A stretch of 37,384 nucleotides of DNA from Pseudomonadota bacterium (GCA_023386635.1 JAEWJH010000017.1:1-37384); one strand, 5' to 3'. Shown: positions 8,914-16,690, numbered from the stretch's first letter. The notes: a model not told the origin generated them from the sequence alone. Numbers and translations are program-made.

Positions 8914-10713
8914 ATGATGCATCGTTATCGCACCCATAACTGTGGCGCGCTGCGCGAGAGCGACATCGGCAACGAGGTGCGCCTGTCCGGCTGGTGTCAC
9001 CGTATCCGTGACCATGGCGGCGTGCTGTTCATCGATCTGCGCGACCATTACGGCATGACCCAGGTGGTGGTGGACCCGGACAGCAAGGCGTTTCCGCTGG
9101 CCGAGAAGCTGCGCGCGGAATGGGTGGTGCGGATCGACGGCAAGGTGCGTATCCGCCCCGCCGGAACCGAGAATCCGGACATGCCGACCGGCAAGGTCGA
9201 GCTTTATGCCACCGAGATCGAGGTGCTGGGTCCGGCGGCCGAGCTGCCGCTGCCGGTGTTCGGCGATCAGGAATATCCGGAGGAGGTCCGGCTCAAATAC
9301 CGCTTCCTCGATCTGCGCCGCGAGCGGCTGCACAACAACATCATGCTGCGCGGGCGCGTGATCGATTCGATCCGCCAGCGCATGAAGGACGGCGGCTTCT
9401 TCGAATTCCAGACGCCGATCCTCACCGCGTCATCCCCGGAAGGCGCGCGCGATTATCTCGTTCCCTCGCGCATCCATCCCGGCAAGTTCTACGCGCTGCC
9501 GCAGGCGCCGCAGCAGTTCAAGCAGTTGCTGATGGTCGCCGGCTTCGACCGCTATTTCCAGATCGCGCCGTGCTTCCGCGATGAGGACGCGCGCGCCGAC
9601 CGCTCGCCCGGCGAGTTCTACCAACTCGATCTCGAAATGAGTTTCGTCACCCAGCAGGACGTGTTCGACGCGGTCGAGCCGGTGATCCGTGGCGTGTTCG
9701 AGGAGTTCGGCAACGGCAAGAGCGTCACGCCGAAATTCCCGCTGATCCCGTACGCGGAAGCGATGCGCAAATACGGCTCCGACAAGCCGGACCTGCGCAA
9801 CCCGATCGTGATGCAGAACGTCAGCGATGCGTTCCGCGACTCGGGCTTCAAGGTGTTCGCCAACATCCTCGCCAACGATCCGAAGGCGGAAGTGTGGGCG
9901 ATCCCGGCCAAGGGCGGCGGCAACCGCGCGTTCTGCGACCGGATGAATTCCTGGGCGCAGGGAGAAGGCCAGCCGGGCCTCGGCTACATCTTCTGGCGTG
10001 AGGGCGAGGAGGGCGGCGCCGGTCCGCTCGCCAAGAATATCGGCCCTGAGCGCACCAAGGCGATCGCCGAACAGCTCGGCCTCGGCGTCGGCGATGCCTG
10101 CTTCTTCGTCGCCGGCCAGCCGGCGAAATTCGTCAAGTTCGCCGGCCCGGCGCGCACCAAGGTCGGCGAGGAACTCGGCCTGATCGGCAAGGACCGGTTC
10201 GAGTTCTGCTGGATCGTCGATTTCCCGATGTTCGAGTGGAGCGAGGAGGAGAAGAAGATCGATTTCTCCCACAATCCGTTCTCGATGCCGAACTATCCGA
10301 TCGACGATTTCCTCGCGCTCGATCCGGCCGACGCCGAGACGATCCTCGGCATCAAGGCGATCCAGTACGACATCGTCTGCAACGGCGTGGAGCTGTCGTC
10401 CGGCGCGATCCGGAATCACCGCCCCGACGTCATGAAGAAGGCGTTCGCCATCGCCGGCTACGGCGAGGACGTGCTGGAACAGAAATTCGGCGGCATGCTG
10501 CGCGCGCTAACCTACGGCGCGCCGCCGCACGGCGGCATCGCTCCCGGCATCGACCGTATCGTCATGCTGCTCGCCGGCGAGGAGAATCTGCGCGAGGTCG
10601 TGGTGTTCCCCATGAACCAGCGCGCCGAGGATCTGCTGATGGGCGCGCCGTCCGAGGTGACGCCAAAGCAGCTCCGCGAACTGCATATCCGGCTCAATCT
10701 GCCGCAGAAGTGA
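8914..10713 (+). CDS. aspS: Aspartyl-tRNA synthetase
   Basis: This class II synthetase charges tRNA with aspartate. The 599-residue product has the bacterial AspRS layout: an N-terminal OB-fold anticodon domain (VRLSGWCHRIRDHGGVLFID), the catalytic core with FQTPILTASSPEGARDYLVPS and QIAPCFRDEDARADR (motif 2), a GAD-type insertion, and motif 3 in GGIAPGIDRIVMLLAG near the C-terminus. The start could be either of two adjacent ATGs at 8914 and 8917. Whether it also charges tRNA-Asn, as in bacteria that lack AsnRS, cannot be told from this window. No clear terminator follows it. Confidence 0.96.
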   Translation: MMHRYRTHNCGALRESDIGNEVRLSGWCHRIRDHGGVLFIDLRDHYGMTQVVVDPDSKAFPLAEKLRAEWVVRIDGKVRIRPAGTENPDMPTGKVELYATEIEVLGPAAELPLPVFGDQEYPEEVRLKYRFLDLRRERLHNNIMLRGRVIDSIRQRMKDGGFFEFQTPILTASSPEGARDYLVPSRIHPGKFYALPQAPQQFKQLLMVAGFDRYFQIAPCFRDEDARADRSPGEFYQLDLEMSFVTQQDVFDAVEPVIRGVFEEFGNGKSVTPKFPLIPYAEAMRKYGSDKPDLRNPIVMQNVSDAFRDSGFKVFANILANDPKAEVWAIPAKGGGNRAFCDRMNSWAQGEGQPGLGYIFWREGEEGGAGPLAKNIGPERTKAIAEQLGLGVGDACFFVAGQPAKFVKFAGPARTKVGEELGLIGKDRFEFCWIVDFPMFEWSEEEKKIDFSHNPFSMPNYPIDDFLALDPADAETILGIKAIQYDIVCNGVELSSGAIRNHRPDVMKKAFAIAGYGEDVLEQKFGGMLRALTYGAPPHGGIAPGIDRIVMLLAGEENLREVVVFPMNQRAEDLLMGAPSEVTPKQLRELHIRLNLPQK

Positions 10714-10807
10714 GGTCGCTGGCGCTCTTCGCGCGTCGGTTCGAATGGGCGCGGGAATGGCTGTGCTGCGTCTCGCGCCATCCTGAGGAAGTCTTTTCAG
10801 ATTCTTC

Positions 10808-10836
10808 TTGATCCAGCGGTATCTTGCCCTTATGTG
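10808..10836 (+). promoter_or_regulatory. Candidate speD promoter
   Basis: A -35-like TTGATC at 10808-10813 and a -10-like TATGTG at 10831-10836 are separated by 17 bases. RNA would start near 10843, leaving a leader of about 85 bases before the speD start. Neither hexamer is perfect, so this is a moderate call. Confidence 0.4.
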
Positions 10837-10850
10837 GGGTCCAAATTAGT

Positions 10851-10920
10851 TGCGGTTTCACCGCAGCGCTCTCTGTCCGCGAGCCCGGTTGGGCCTCTCG
10901 GGTCTCTTGGTTGGGGAGGA
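10851..10920 (+). promoter_or_regulatory. speD leader: hairpins and strong ribosome-binding site
   Basis: The leader can form TGCGG-TTTCA-CCGCA (10851-10865). The segment GAGCCCG at 10881-10887 can then pair either with GGGCCTC at 10891-10897 (loop GGTT, one bulge) or with CGGGTCTC at 10899-10906 (one bulge); the two are mutually exclusive. The second pairing comes close to the ribosome-binding site GGGGAGGA (10913-10920). This arrangement could control translation of speD, but no ligand or protein is indicated by sequence. Confidence 0.35.
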
Positions 10921-10927
10921 CGGCACA

Positions 10928-11410
10928 TTGTCGCGCACGGCCCTTTTGCGTCAGAACAAATCTTCGGTTTCGACAGCGGCGAAGGCTTCGCCGCATGCGG
11001 CGCTGCCCCATACGCATGGGGCGGATTCGCCTGAGTCGAAAGACCATTTCATCGTTAAGAACGGGATCCGTTGCGCCGGTGCGCATCTGATCATCGATCT
11101 TTATGACGCCGAGCGGCTCGACGACATCGACCACATCGAGGCGACGCTGCGGCGTTGCGTGGCCGAAGCGCGCGCGACGCTGCTGCATATCCATCTGCAT
11201 CATTTCGAGCCGAACGGCGGCGTCTCCGGCGTGGCGGTGCTGGCGGAAAGCCACATCTCCATCCATTCTTGGCCGGAGGTCGGCTATGCCGCGCTCGACG
11301 TGTTCATGTGCGGCGATTCCGTGCCGGACGCCTGCGTCCCGGTGCTGCGTGAAGCGTTCAAGCCAAAGCAGATCGCGGTGAGCGAACTGCTGCGCGGCCG
11401 CGGCACCTGA
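10928..11410 (+). CDS. speD: S-adenosylmethionine decarboxylase proenzyme
   Basis: SpeD makes decarboxylated S-adenosylmethionine, the aminopropyl donor for spermidine. The precursor cleaves itself before a Ser that becomes the pyruvoyl cofactor; here the site is in LAESHISIHSWPE, between Glu107 and Ser108. Downstream are the conserved ALDVFMCG and the C-terminal half. I chose a TTG at 10928 because a strong GGGGAGGA sits seven bases before it and no ATG is available. That gives 160 residues, including a ~40-residue polar N-terminal extension ahead of the usual domain start near GAHLIIDLYDA. speE follows after an intergenic hairpin. Confidence 0.92.
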   Translation: MSRTALLRQNKSSVSTAAKASPHAALPHTHGADSPESKDHFIVKNGIRCAGAHLIIDLYDAERLDDIDHIEATLRRCVAEARATLLHIHLHHFEPNGGVSGVAVLAESHISIHSWPEVGYAALDVFMCGDSVPDACVPVLREAFKPKQIAVSELLRGRGT

Positions 11411-11436
11411 TCGCGGATCGCTTGAGTTGACAGGCG

Positions 11437-11469
11437 ATGGCCGGGTGTTCGCCCGGCCATTTGCCTTTT
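11437..11469 (+). terminator. Hairpin terminator between speD and speE
   Basis: ATGGCCGGG (11437-11445), a six-base loop TGTTCG and CCCGGCCAT (11452-11460) form a perfect nine-pair stem. The sequence TTGCCTTTT follows (11461-11469), a usable though interrupted U-tract. It lies inside the speD-speE pair and may reduce speE expression relative to speD. Confidence 0.65.
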
Positions 11470-11494
11470 GACGGAACGACCGCGGGAATTGGTG

Positions 11495-12382
11495 ATGGCA
11501 AAACAGCAGAAGTCGAAAGCGCGCTGGATCGCCGAGACGCTGTTCGAGGACGGCGGCTTCCGCATGGCCTATCGCGCCGACCGCGTTCTCTACGAAGAGA
11601 AGACGGCGCACCAGGATCTCGTCCTGTTTCAGAACAAGTTCTTCGGCAAGATGCTGATGCTCGACGGCGCGACGCAGGTCACCGCGCGCGACGAGTTCGT
11701 CTATCACGAGATGATGACGCATGTGCCGCTGTTCGCGCATGGCAAGGCGCGCGACGTGTTGATCGTCGGCGGTGGCGACTGCGGCATCGCCGAGGAAGTG
11801 CTCAAGCACAAATCGGTGCGGCGGCTCACGCAGGTCGAAATCGATGCCTCGGTTGTCGAGTTCTCCAAGCGGCATTTCCCGGAATTCACGCGGCCGGTGT
11901 TTCGCGACAAACGGTTCGAGCTGATCATCGCCGACGGCATGACGTTCGTGGCGCGGACGACGCGGCGCTTCGATGTGATCATCGTCGACTCCACCGATCC
12001 GCATGGGCCGGGGAAAGTTCTGTTCAGCAAGGCGTTCTACGCCGCCTGCAAGCGCTGTCTCACGCCCGGCGGCATTCTGGTGACGCAGAACGGCGTGCCG
12101 TTCCTGCAAGCGTCTGAGCTGCGCACCTCGGTCCGGCATTTCCGCAGTCTGTTTGCCGATGCCGGCTGTTACGTGGCGGCGATCCCCACTTATATCGGCG
12201 GGCATATGGCGATGGGCTGGGCCAGCAAGGACGCCGCCGCGCGCCGCCACAGCGTCGCGACGATCGCGCGCCGTTATCGTGCCGCCGGCATGTTCGCGAC
12301 CCGCTACTGGACGCCCGAGGTGCACGCCGCCGCGTTCGCATTGCCGCGCTTCATTGCCGACGCGCTGGCGCGCAGGCGGTAG
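11495..12382 (+). CDS. speE: Polyamine aminopropyltransferase (spermidine synthase)
   Basis: SpeE transfers an aminopropyl group from decarboxylated S-adenosylmethionine to putrescine. The 295-residue product has the family motifs: FGKMLMLDGATQVTARDEFVYHEMM, the nucleotide-binding VLIVGGGDCGIAEEV, QVEIDASVVEFSKRHFPE, and the active-site IIVDSTDPHGPG. The start is the ATG at 11495, with GGGA a few bases upstream; a TTG at 11468 in the same frame would overlap the terminator tail. The usual GGGDGG reads GGGDCG here, a minor variation. The gene works with speD directly upstream. Confidence 0.95.
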   Translation: MAKQQKSKARWIAETLFEDGGFRMAYRADRVLYEEKTAHQDLVLFQNKFFGKMLMLDGATQVTARDEFVYHEMMTHVPLFAHGKARDVLIVGGGDCGIAEEVLKHKSVRRLTQVEIDASVVEFSKRHFPEFTRPVFRDKRFELIIADGMTFVARTTRRFDVIIVDSTDPHGPGKVLFSKAFYAACKRCLTPGGILVTQNGVPFLQASELRTSVRHFRSLFADAGCYVAAIPTYIGGHMAMGWASKDAAARRHSVATIARRYRAAGMFATRYWTPEVHAAAFALPRFIADALARRR

Positions 12383-12388
12383 CGCGCG

Positions 12389-12443
12389 TTTACCGCGCGT
12401 TAACCATGAGGCGGATGCGCCGTTACGCTTAAGCACAACTTAA
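12389..12443 (+). promoter_or_regulatory. Tandem CtrA-type sites upstream of the EAL gene
   Basis: A perfect TTAA-N7-TTAA lies at 12429-12443 (spacer GCACAAC, followed by C). A one-mismatch copy, TTTA-N7-TTAACC, lies at 12389-12403. CtrA, the cell-cycle response regulator of alphaproteobacteria, binds TTAA-N7-TTAAC. The perfect site ends 43 bases before the GTG start of the phosphodiesterase gene, a position suited to promoter control. Confidence 0.6.
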
Positions 12444-12486
12444 CGGGGTACCGGCACTCTCATTCGCGGGAGTATCGGGGTAGCGC

Positions 12487-14136
12487 GTGGGCTTCGTCGG
12501 GCAATGGAATCCGTTTGGCCGCATCTGGCAGCACAAGCGGCTGATCGCGATCACGGCTGGCGTCATCCTGGCGGCAGTGCCGCTGATCGGCTTTGACTAT
12601 TGGCTGGGCGAACTGGTCCAGCGCCAGACCCAGGAAGATTCGACCCAACTCGCCAAGCGCGCCGTCGATCTGGCGGAGACGCGGCTCACGCGGGCGGTCG
12701 GCGCGCTGGTGACGCTGCGCACGCTCGGCGTCAATGCCTGCGCATCTGAAGACATCGCGATGATCCGTGCGGTCCTGCTCACGGCGACGCCCGTGAAGGA
12801 CATCGCCGTGGTCGGGGCCGATGGCAAGGAGCGCTGCTCGCAACTCGGGTCATCCGTGTCCACGGTGCTGCTGTCGGAGCCGATCACCCGGCCAGTCTCC
12901 GCCGTGCTCGAAACGGTGCGGCTGACGACCGGATCTACGGATCTTTATCTGCGGGTCCGCCTGTTGGCCGATGGCAAGCAGGCCGAACTTGCGGCATTCA
13001 TCCCGTCCGAACTTTTTGTCCCGATGATCGCCAACGAGGATGCCGTGACACGGCCGGCGGTCCGTATCACCACCAGCAGCGGCGCTTTGCTGGTGCAATC
13101 CCACGGCATCGATGCCGGTATCTGGGAGAATGGCGCGGCGTTCGCGAGTGTCAGCTCGGAGCGCTTTGGCTTTACGGCTTCGGTGGCGCTGCCGCGCACC
13201 CGCGACAGTTCGACTTATCGCGACCTCAGCAAGATCAGCCTGTTCGTGCCCGGCGCGATCGCCGTGCTGATCATGGCGTTCGCGGCCCTGCTGCCGCGGC
13301 GGCAGCCGACCAATCCGGTGGCGGAGCTGGAGCAGGCGATCCGCAACGGGGAATTCGTGCCGTATTATCAGCCGGTGGTCGATATCCGCTCCGGGCGGAT
13401 CGTCGGCGCGGAGGTGCTGGCGCGCTGGAAAAAGCCGGACGGTTCGTTGGTGCTGCCGGGCGCTTTCATTCCGCTGGCGGAATCGAGCGGCCTGATCGTT
13501 CATCTGACCCAGCATCTGATGCGCCGCGTCTGCATCGATGCCGGCCCGGTTATCGGCGCGCGGCCGGGCCTCAAGATCGGGTTCAATGTCTCTGCAGCCT
13601 CGTTCTCCAATCGCAACACGGTGCGCGACGTGCGCAAGGTGTTCAGCAATTCGCCGATCGCGCTGTCGCAAGTTGTGCTCGAATTGACCGAGCGCGAGCA
13701 GATCGCCGACCTCACACAGGCGCGGCAGGTGATTGCCGCGCTGCAGGGCATCGGCGTTCGCATTGCGCTCGATGATGTCGGCACCGGCCACAGTGGCCTG
13801 TCCTATATGCTCAAGCTCGGCGTCGACATCATCAAGATCGACAAGATGTTCGTCGATGCGATCGTCACCGATCGCAAGTCGTCCACCATCGTCGAAACGC
13901 TGGTTGATCTCGCGCATAATATGCGCATGGACATTATCGCCGAGGGTGTCGAGAACTTCGAGCAGGTGGCGCATCTGCGCGAACTCGGCATCCGCAGCGC
14001 GCAGGGTTATGTGTTCGCGCCGCCGCTGCCGGGGTCGGCGTTCCTCAAGCTGATCGAGGCGATCGAGCCGGTCGCCAAGGAAAAGCCGGCGGCGCCGCGT
14101 TACCTGTCGGCCCGCACGCGCGTCGCGGCGATGTGA
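12487..14136 (+). CDS. Membrane-bound c-di-GMP phosphodiesterase (EAL domain, CSS-like sensor)
   Basis: The 549-residue protein has a transmembrane helix at about residues 18-37, a periplasmic domain of roughly 200 residues with two cysteines (in NACASED and ERCSQLG) as in CSS-motif sensors, a second helix near 250-270 and a C-terminal EAL domain. EAL motif residues look intact: YYQPVVDIRSG, EVLARW (Glu309 in place of the EAL/ELL triplet), NVSAASF, ELTERE, IALDDVGTG, IKIDK, AEGVE and QGYVF. It should hydrolyse c-di-GMP, with periplasmic redox control possible by analogy. The start is a GTG with GGGG six bases upstream. No diguanylate cyclase domain is present. CtrA sites precede it. Confidence 0.9.
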   Translation: MGFVGQWNPFGRIWQHKRLIAITAGVILAAVPLIGFDYWLGELVQRQTQEDSTQLAKRAVDLAETRLTRAVGALVTLRTLGVNACASEDIAMIRAVLLTATPVKDIAVVGADGKERCSQLGSSVSTVLLSEPITRPVSAVLETVRLTTGSTDLYLRVRLLADGKQAELAAFIPSELFVPMIANEDAVTRPAVRITTSSGALLVQSHGIDAGIWENGAAFASVSSERFGFTASVALPRTRDSSTYRDLSKISLFVPGAIAVLIMAFAALLPRRQPTNPVAELEQAIRNGEFVPYYQPVVDIRSGRIVGAEVLARWKKPDGSLVLPGAFIPLAESSGLIVHLTQHLMRRVCIDAGPVIGARPGLKIGFNVSAASFSNRNTVRDVRKVFSNSPIALSQVVLELTEREQIADLTQARQVIAALQGIGVRIALDDVGTGHSGLSYMLKLGVDIIKIDKMFVDAIVTDRKSSTIVETLVDLAHNMRMDIIAEGVENFEQVAHLRELGIRSAQGYVFAPPLPGSAFLKLIEAIEPVAKEKPAAPRYLSARTRVAAM

Positions 14137-14213
14137 CAGCGCGCCTGCTGGACAGGCGGCGATTCTTGCTCACTACTGCGCGTCCTTGAGCTCATCCTCA
14201 CAGGACGATTTGT

Positions 14214-14603
14214 ATGACGAGCCTCTGGTTTCTGCTGGCGCGCGCGGGTTTGGCGGCGCTGTTTATCGTTGCCGGCATCGGCAAGTTCACCAGCATTGCG
14301 GGAACCGCCGGTATGCTTGCCGGCAAGGGCTTTCCACAGCCGATGCTGTTCGCTTACGCCGTGGCGACGGTTGAACTGGTCGGCGGTTTGCTGGTGCTGA
14401 TCGGTATCAAGGCGCGTTGGGCGGCGGTGGTGCTGCTGCTGTTCACGGCCGGCACGATCGTCCTGTCGCATGCGTTCTGGGGCATGGACGGCGCGGCCCG
14501 CGCGATGAACCAGACGCAGGCGCTCAAGAACCTGGCGATCATGGGTGGCTTGCTGATGCTCGCCGTCGTCGGACCGGGGCGCTACTCGGTCGATCGCGGC
14601 TGA
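14214..14603 (+). CDS. DoxX-family membrane protein
   Basis: The 129-residue protein consists of four hydrophobic helices with the DoxX pattern: LLARAGLAALFIVAGIGKF near the start, a Gly-rich turn with GKGFPQPM, then VELVGGLLVLIGI and a last helix ALKNLAIMGGLLML. Members are small inner-membrane proteins, some linked to thiosulfate oxidation or oxidative stress, but most have no assigned reaction. The ATG at 14214 is preceded by AGGAC. The gene stands alone on this strand; its neighbour downstream is convergent. Confidence 0.85.
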   Translation: MTSLWFLLARAGLAALFIVAGIGKFTSIAGTAGMLAGKGFPQPMLFAYAVATVELVGGLLVLIGIKARWAAVVLLLFTAGTIVLSHAFWGMDGAARAMNQTQALKNLAIMGGLLMLAVVGPGRYSVDRG

Positions 14604-14652
14604 TGCGGCGAATTGATAACCGCTGGCTCCGAAAACCACTGCATATTGAAAA

Positions 14653-14675
14653 CGGGCGGCCGATTGGGCCGCCCG
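14653..14675 (-). terminator. Hairpin between DoxX gene and the 48-residue gene
   Basis: CGGGCGGCC-GATTG-GGCCGCCCG forms a perfect nine-pair stem. Read on the minus strand the stem is followed by TTTTC, so it best fits termination of leftward transcription from the 48-residue and glutathione peroxidase genes. It may also stop the DoxX transcript from the other side. Confidence 0.55.
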
Positions 14676-14849
14676 AGTTGATACGCCACGCGGGAGGAAC
14701 TTCGGTACGGGTCAGCGCACCCCAACACCGCTGGCCCGCGTGAGCCTGAACGGATGCGTTATCGAGACACTGAGCCGGCGATTCGTCAATTGGCCGCATA
14801 AACGACGGCAGGGTTGCTGCCGGTCGCGTGACGTGACGCCCGCTCATGC

Positions 14850-14996
14850 CTATTTGGTCTCGACGGAAATGCCGCGGCTGCCCACGCTGATGTCGATGCC
14901 GGACTTTTTCTGCTTCTCGTGATTCCACGCATAGCCAAGTACGGCAACGGCCACGATCAGGCCGCCGATCAAGGCATACAGAATATTGCGGTTCAT
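14850..14996 (-). CDS. Small single-pass membrane protein, 48 residues
   Basis: A 48-residue frame starts at an ATG at 14996 with a strong GGGGGA eight bases upstream and ends with TAG. It has one transmembrane helix (ILYALIGGLIVAVAVLGYAW, residues 5-24), a short Lys-rich linker (HEKQKKSG) and a polar tail ending SVGSRGISVETK. I do not recognise the family; similar short proteins with a membrane helix plus a KSGIDISVG-type tail are, from memory, common in Bradyrhizobium relatives. It lies 63 bases downstream of the glutathione peroxidase gene on the same strand, so the two may be co-transcribed. Function unknown. Confidence 0.75.
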   Translation of the reverse strand: MNRNILYALIGGLIVAVAVLGYAWNHEKQKKSGIDISVGSRGISVETK

Positions 14997-15059
14997 CCTC
15001 GGTCCCCCAATCAAACAGACCCGCAACTAACGCGCGGGGCACCGATTGGTTTCACCGGG

Positions 15060-15662
15060 TCAGGTCGGCGCGGATTCGAGCTGGCGTCCCAGAGCGGCAA
15101 GCAGCTTTCCGTCCATCGGCTCGACCGCGGACGGGAAACTCGCGGCGATGCGGCCGTCGCGACCGATCAGATATTTATGGAAATTCCAGCGCGGTACTTC
15201 GAGCGGGCGGTCGGCCGCGGCCCATTTGTAGAACGGATGCTGGTTGGCGCCGCGCACGGCGACCTTGGCCGCGACGGGGAAGCCGACGTGATATTGGCCG
15301 TGCACGGTTTGCTCGATATCGGTGGCGCCGCCCGGCTCCTGACCGCCGAAGTCATTGGACGGGACCGCGACCATGAACAGGCCGCGGTCGCGATAGCGCG
15401 TCCAAAGATCCTGCAGGCCGGCATATTGAGGCGTGTAGCCGCATTGCGACGCGGTATTGATGACGAGGATCGGCTTGCCGGCATGATCGGCGAGCCGGAT
15501 CGGCTTGCCGTCGAGGCCATCGAAGGAAAAAGCGTAAGCGGTCATCCGGCTAACCTGTCCTGACATTGCCTGAGCCGAAGCATCATTCGCCGGCCAGACA
15601 AAAGTCGTCGCAGCGGCGATGCAGGACAAAGACGACAATACGGTGCGGCGGTTCGGATGCAT
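15060..15662 (-). CDS. Glutathione peroxidase family protein, exported
   Basis: The 200-residue protein belongs to the thiol peroxidase branch of the glutathione peroxidase family, which reduces hydroperoxides. The catalytic tetrad is visible: Cys74 in NTASQCGYTPQY, Gln108 in PSNDFGGQEP, and Trp159-Asn160 in RWNFHKYLI. The residue is Cys, not selenocysteine. The N-terminus (MHPNRRTVLSSLSCIAAATT) looks like a signal peptide with a twin Arg, possibly a Tat signal, giving a periplasmic enzyme. The start is the ATG at 15662; a longer frame to 15767 would bury the signal. Reductant (glutathione or thioredoxin) cannot be told from sequence. Confidence 0.88.
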   Translation of the reverse strand: MHPNRRTVLSSLSCIAAATTFVWPANDASAQAMSGQVSRMTAYAFSFDGLDGKPIRLADHAGKPILVINTASQCGYTPQYAGLQDLWTRYRDRGLFMVAVPSNDFGGQEPGGATDIEQTVHGQYHVGFPVAAKVAVRGANQHPFYKWAAADRPLEVPRWNFHKYLIGRDGRIAASFPSAVEPMDGKLLAALGRQLESAPT

Positions 15663-15940
15663 GGGCTGTGACTCATTCTGTGAGAGCAGAAGTTTATCCC
15701 CATTATCCGCATGCGTCCGATCACAAGTCCGCGCGCGCACGGCCGTGCATGCGATGCGGCGTGGCACGAAGGAGACTCCTGCCGCGCAGCAGTTCGTGGT
15801 TTGCAGGCTGCGATGTGGATAAGGGCCGGTTTCTCCGATCGCTTTCAGTCCTCGCTAACCCTGCGCGGCGAGGCTCGCGCACGAAGCGGACGGCTGAGGT
15901 CGTTCCACTTCGCAACCCAAAGATGCACGGCGGAGGCGCG

Positions 15941-16105
15941 ATGACACCGATCGAACGACTGTTGTTCATTGCCGGCATCTCGATCACGACGCTGGCCAGT
16001 GTGGGGCTATGTGCGCAGATTTATACTTGGCGCTCGGCGTGCGGCGCGCTGCCCCAACTCCGCGTCTTGCCGCCGGATCGGTCGCTGCCGGCCGAATGTC
16101 GATAA
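15941..16105 (+). CDS. Small membrane protein, 54 residues
   Basis: The ATG at 15941 follows a strong GGAGG at 15932-15936, and the frame encodes 54 residues. Residues about 6-26 form a hydrophobic helix (LLFIAGISITTLASVGLCAQ), then a Cys/Pro-containing tail (SACGALPQLRVLPPDRSLPA). I do not recognise a family. A longer open frame exists upstream, but it has no comparable ribosome-binding site and its codon choices look random. Confidence rests on the binding site and the membrane helix. Confidence 0.6.
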   Translation: MTPIERLLFIAGISITTLASVGLCAQIYTWRSACGALPQLRVLPPDRSLPAECR

Positions 16106-16119
16106 TCGCGTGCGGCCAT

Positions 16120-16144
16120 GGAACCCTGACGGAGCCGCCGCGTT
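16120..16144 (+). promoter_or_regulatory. Candidate EcfG (general stress sigma factor) promoter
   Basis: GGAAC at 16120-16124 and CGTT at 16141-16144 are separated by 16 bases. This matches the alphaproteobacterial general stress response consensus GGAAC-N16/17-CGTT. It points toward the small secreted protein gene starting at 16309, leaving a leader of about 155 bases. One chance match in a window of this size is plausible. Confidence 0.4.
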
Positions 16145-16308
16145 GCGATTCTGGTGCTCGCACGCCGGAATGGGACGCCGGAGGCGGCAAAGAGGCACAA
16201 TCAGGACCCCACTGGGCGGACATGAACACAGCCTAAACCCGGGGGTGGAAAGCCGTTAAGTTTCCGGTTGTTAGGGTGGCCTTTATGGGGGACGAACAGG
16301 AGAGCGTG

Positions 16309-16620
16309 ATGCGGACATTCATTCTGAATTCTTTCGCGGCGGTCGCCATCGCGGCAGCAGGTTTACTGGTTGCTCCGGCCGCGCAGGCGGCGCCGGTCGG
16401 CCCCTCTGCAGGTCTGGCCGCGGCTGCCCAGGAGACGGGCGGTCTGACCCAGGACGTGGCCTATGTTTGCCGCCGCGTCTGGCGTTACGGCGGCTGGCAG
16501 CGCCGCTGCTGGTGGCGTCCGGGCCCGAGCTACTACGGTGGTTACGGATATCACGGGCCGCGCCGCTTCTACGGTGGTCCGCGCTACTACCGCGGACATC
16601 GTCACTGGCGCCGCTGGTAA
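16309..16620 (+). CDS. Small secreted Gly/Tyr/Arg/Trp-rich protein
   Basis: The 103-residue product starts with a signal peptide (ILNSFAAVAIAAAGLLVAPAAQA, likely cleaved after the last AQA). The mature part has two cysteines (YVCRRVW and RRCWWRPG) and ends in a Tyr/Gly/Arg/His-rich tail with repeated RYY and YGG elements. It resembles short exported proteins often annotated as hypothetical in Bradyrhizobium and relatives. The ATG at 16309 has AGGAGA six bases upstream; the in-frame start at 16276 lacks one. A strong terminator follows. Function unknown; an envelope or surface role is a guess. Confidence 0.75.
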   Translation: MRTFILNSFAAVAIAAAGLLVAPAAQAAPVGPSAGLAAAAQETGGLTQDVAYVCRRVWRYGGWQRRCWWRPGPSYYGGYGYHGPRRFYGGPRYYRGHRHWRRW

Positions 16621-16640
16621 GCTCAGCGACAACTCACGGA

Positions 16641-16666
16641 AAGGCCGCCCGCGGGCGGCCTTTTTG
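16641..16666 (+). terminator. Rho-independent terminator of the secreted-protein gene
   Basis: A perfect 22-base palindrome with arms AAGGCCGCC and GGCGGCCTT (16641-16662) is followed by TTT and then G. It is a textbook hairpin with a U-tract, 20 bases after the stop codon. The NUDIX gene begins about 25 bases further on and so needs its own promoter or read-through. Confidence 0.85.
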
Positions 16667-16690
16667 TTGCCGGCAAGGGACGAACGAGCC

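Noticed and set aside
10781..10796. Fragment CCATCCTGAGGAAG resembling a dispersed Bradyrhizobium repeat
   Set aside because: Only one short arm is present and no partner arm could be found.
10714..10810. tRNA-like GGTTCGAAT after aspS
   Set aside because: No acceptor stem, D-arm or anticodon arm can be drawn around it.
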